Shown piece after piece: positions 5,986 through 6,183 of a stretch of DNA of 6,183 nucleotides; position 1 is the first letter of the stretch, and each line of letters opens with the position of its first letter. The notes under the pieces were generated by a model that saw only the letters and a program-made list of their open reading frames with translations, did not search any database and was not told the origin of the DNA. This stretch comes from an uncultured Gammaproteobacteria bacterium. Its GTDB lineage: Bacteria > Pseudomonadota > Gammaproteobacteria > Pseudomonadales > Azotimanducaceae_A. Position numbers and translations under genes: made by a program. The stretch spans positions 1-6,183 of the forward strand of contig CAJWZG010000169.1 of NCBI GenBank assembly GCA_913049565.1. Direction: 5' to 3'.

Positions 5986-6183
5986 GTGAAGAGAGTATTA
6001 ATGTTGTTAGGTGGATTGCTGCTGAGCCAATCGGCGTACGCCGAGGGAATCAGCGGTGCTGACACCGCTTGGATTATGACCGCGACAGCCCTCGTGCTGT
6101 TCATGACGCTGCCTGGTTTGTCGCTATTTTATGGCGGGTTAGTGCGCTCAAAGAATGTGCTCAGCGTGTTGATGCAGTGCTTT
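5986..6183 (+). CDS. amt: Ammonium transporter (Amt family), N-terminal part
   Basis: The first 66 codons of an inner-membrane ammonia/ammonium channel; the rest lies beyond the window. Residues 1-19 form a signal peptide (KR, then a leucine-rich core, then QSAYA before Glu20), as is known for E. coli AmtB. The mature protein begins with a short periplasmic tail and the first membrane helix (about 28-49), then the Amt hallmark [18 protein letters not shown] (43-60). The start is GTG, supported by GGAGG. In many bacteria amt follows the PII gene glnK; here the upstream gene is pyrD, so any glnK is downstream or elsewhere. Regulation by nitrogen supply is usual for the family, but no NtrC/sigma-54 site is visible here. 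Confidence 0.95.
   Translation, partial: MKRVLMLLGGLLLSQSAYAEGISGADTAWIMTATALVLFMTLPGLSLFYGGLVRSKNVLSVLMQCF

Noticed and set aside
1..6183. CRISPR arrays, insertion sequences or defence islands
   Set aside because: No regularly spaced repeats, transposase motifs or terminal inverted repeats were seen; the MoxR-VWA genes fit the housekeeping Bat-type locus better than a defence cassette.

Overview
The window reads as a chromosomal segment of a gammaproteobacterium, probably aquatic or marine, at moderate GC (roughly 50-55% by eye). This rests on protein style: a class 2 (quinone-linked) PyrD, an Amt with a cleavable signal peptide, and a MoxR/DUF58/DUF4381/VWA locus typical of Proteobacteria. 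I cannot name a genus.

Left two thirds, minus strand (about 4196 down to about 78): a tightly packed operon running MoxR AAA+ ATPase > DUF58 protein > DUF4381 membrane protein > VWA protein (BatA type) > second VWA protein (BatB type, incomplete). Most junctions overlap: TAATG (1 nt), about 55 nt, ATGA (4 nt) and 8 nt, so translational coupling is likely. This is the known Bat-type MoxR-VWA system. The ATPase is thought to act as a chaperone on, or through, the membrane-anchored VWA proteins, whose metal-binding MIDAS loops face the periplasm. Its substrate is generally unknown. BatD or TPR-type proteins would be expected next, but the window ends first.

Far left edge (1 to about 80): a different kind of DNA, about 83% GC over the first 60 bases. 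It reads as plus-strand coding sequence with G or C at every third position, in a frame resembling an RND efflux pump. It cuts into the BatB-like gene where the conserved VWA 'LLxTDG' strand should follow. This looks like a chimeric contig end or a recombination junction, not native sequence.

Middle (4197-4865): a divergent intergenic region of about 670 bases between the MoxR operon and pyrD. It has no convincing gene. It holds one weak 108-codon open frame with a decayed-looking C-terminus, an 8-bp tandem direct repeat, a strong 12-bp RNA hairpin about 80 nt before pyrD, and a weak promoter with a Shine-Dalgarno site for the MoxR operon.

Right part, plus strand: pyrD (4866-5897), encoding dihydroorotate dehydrogenase of pyrimidine synthesis; then an 88-base gap with AT-rich palindromes; then the first 66 codons of an ammonium transporter gene, amt (5986 to the window end). 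I found no RNA genes, CRISPR arrays or insertion sequences. The Bat-type locus is a known arrangement, and I do not see a clearly new system. The left-edge junction and the intergenic RNA/DNA structures deserve the most attention.
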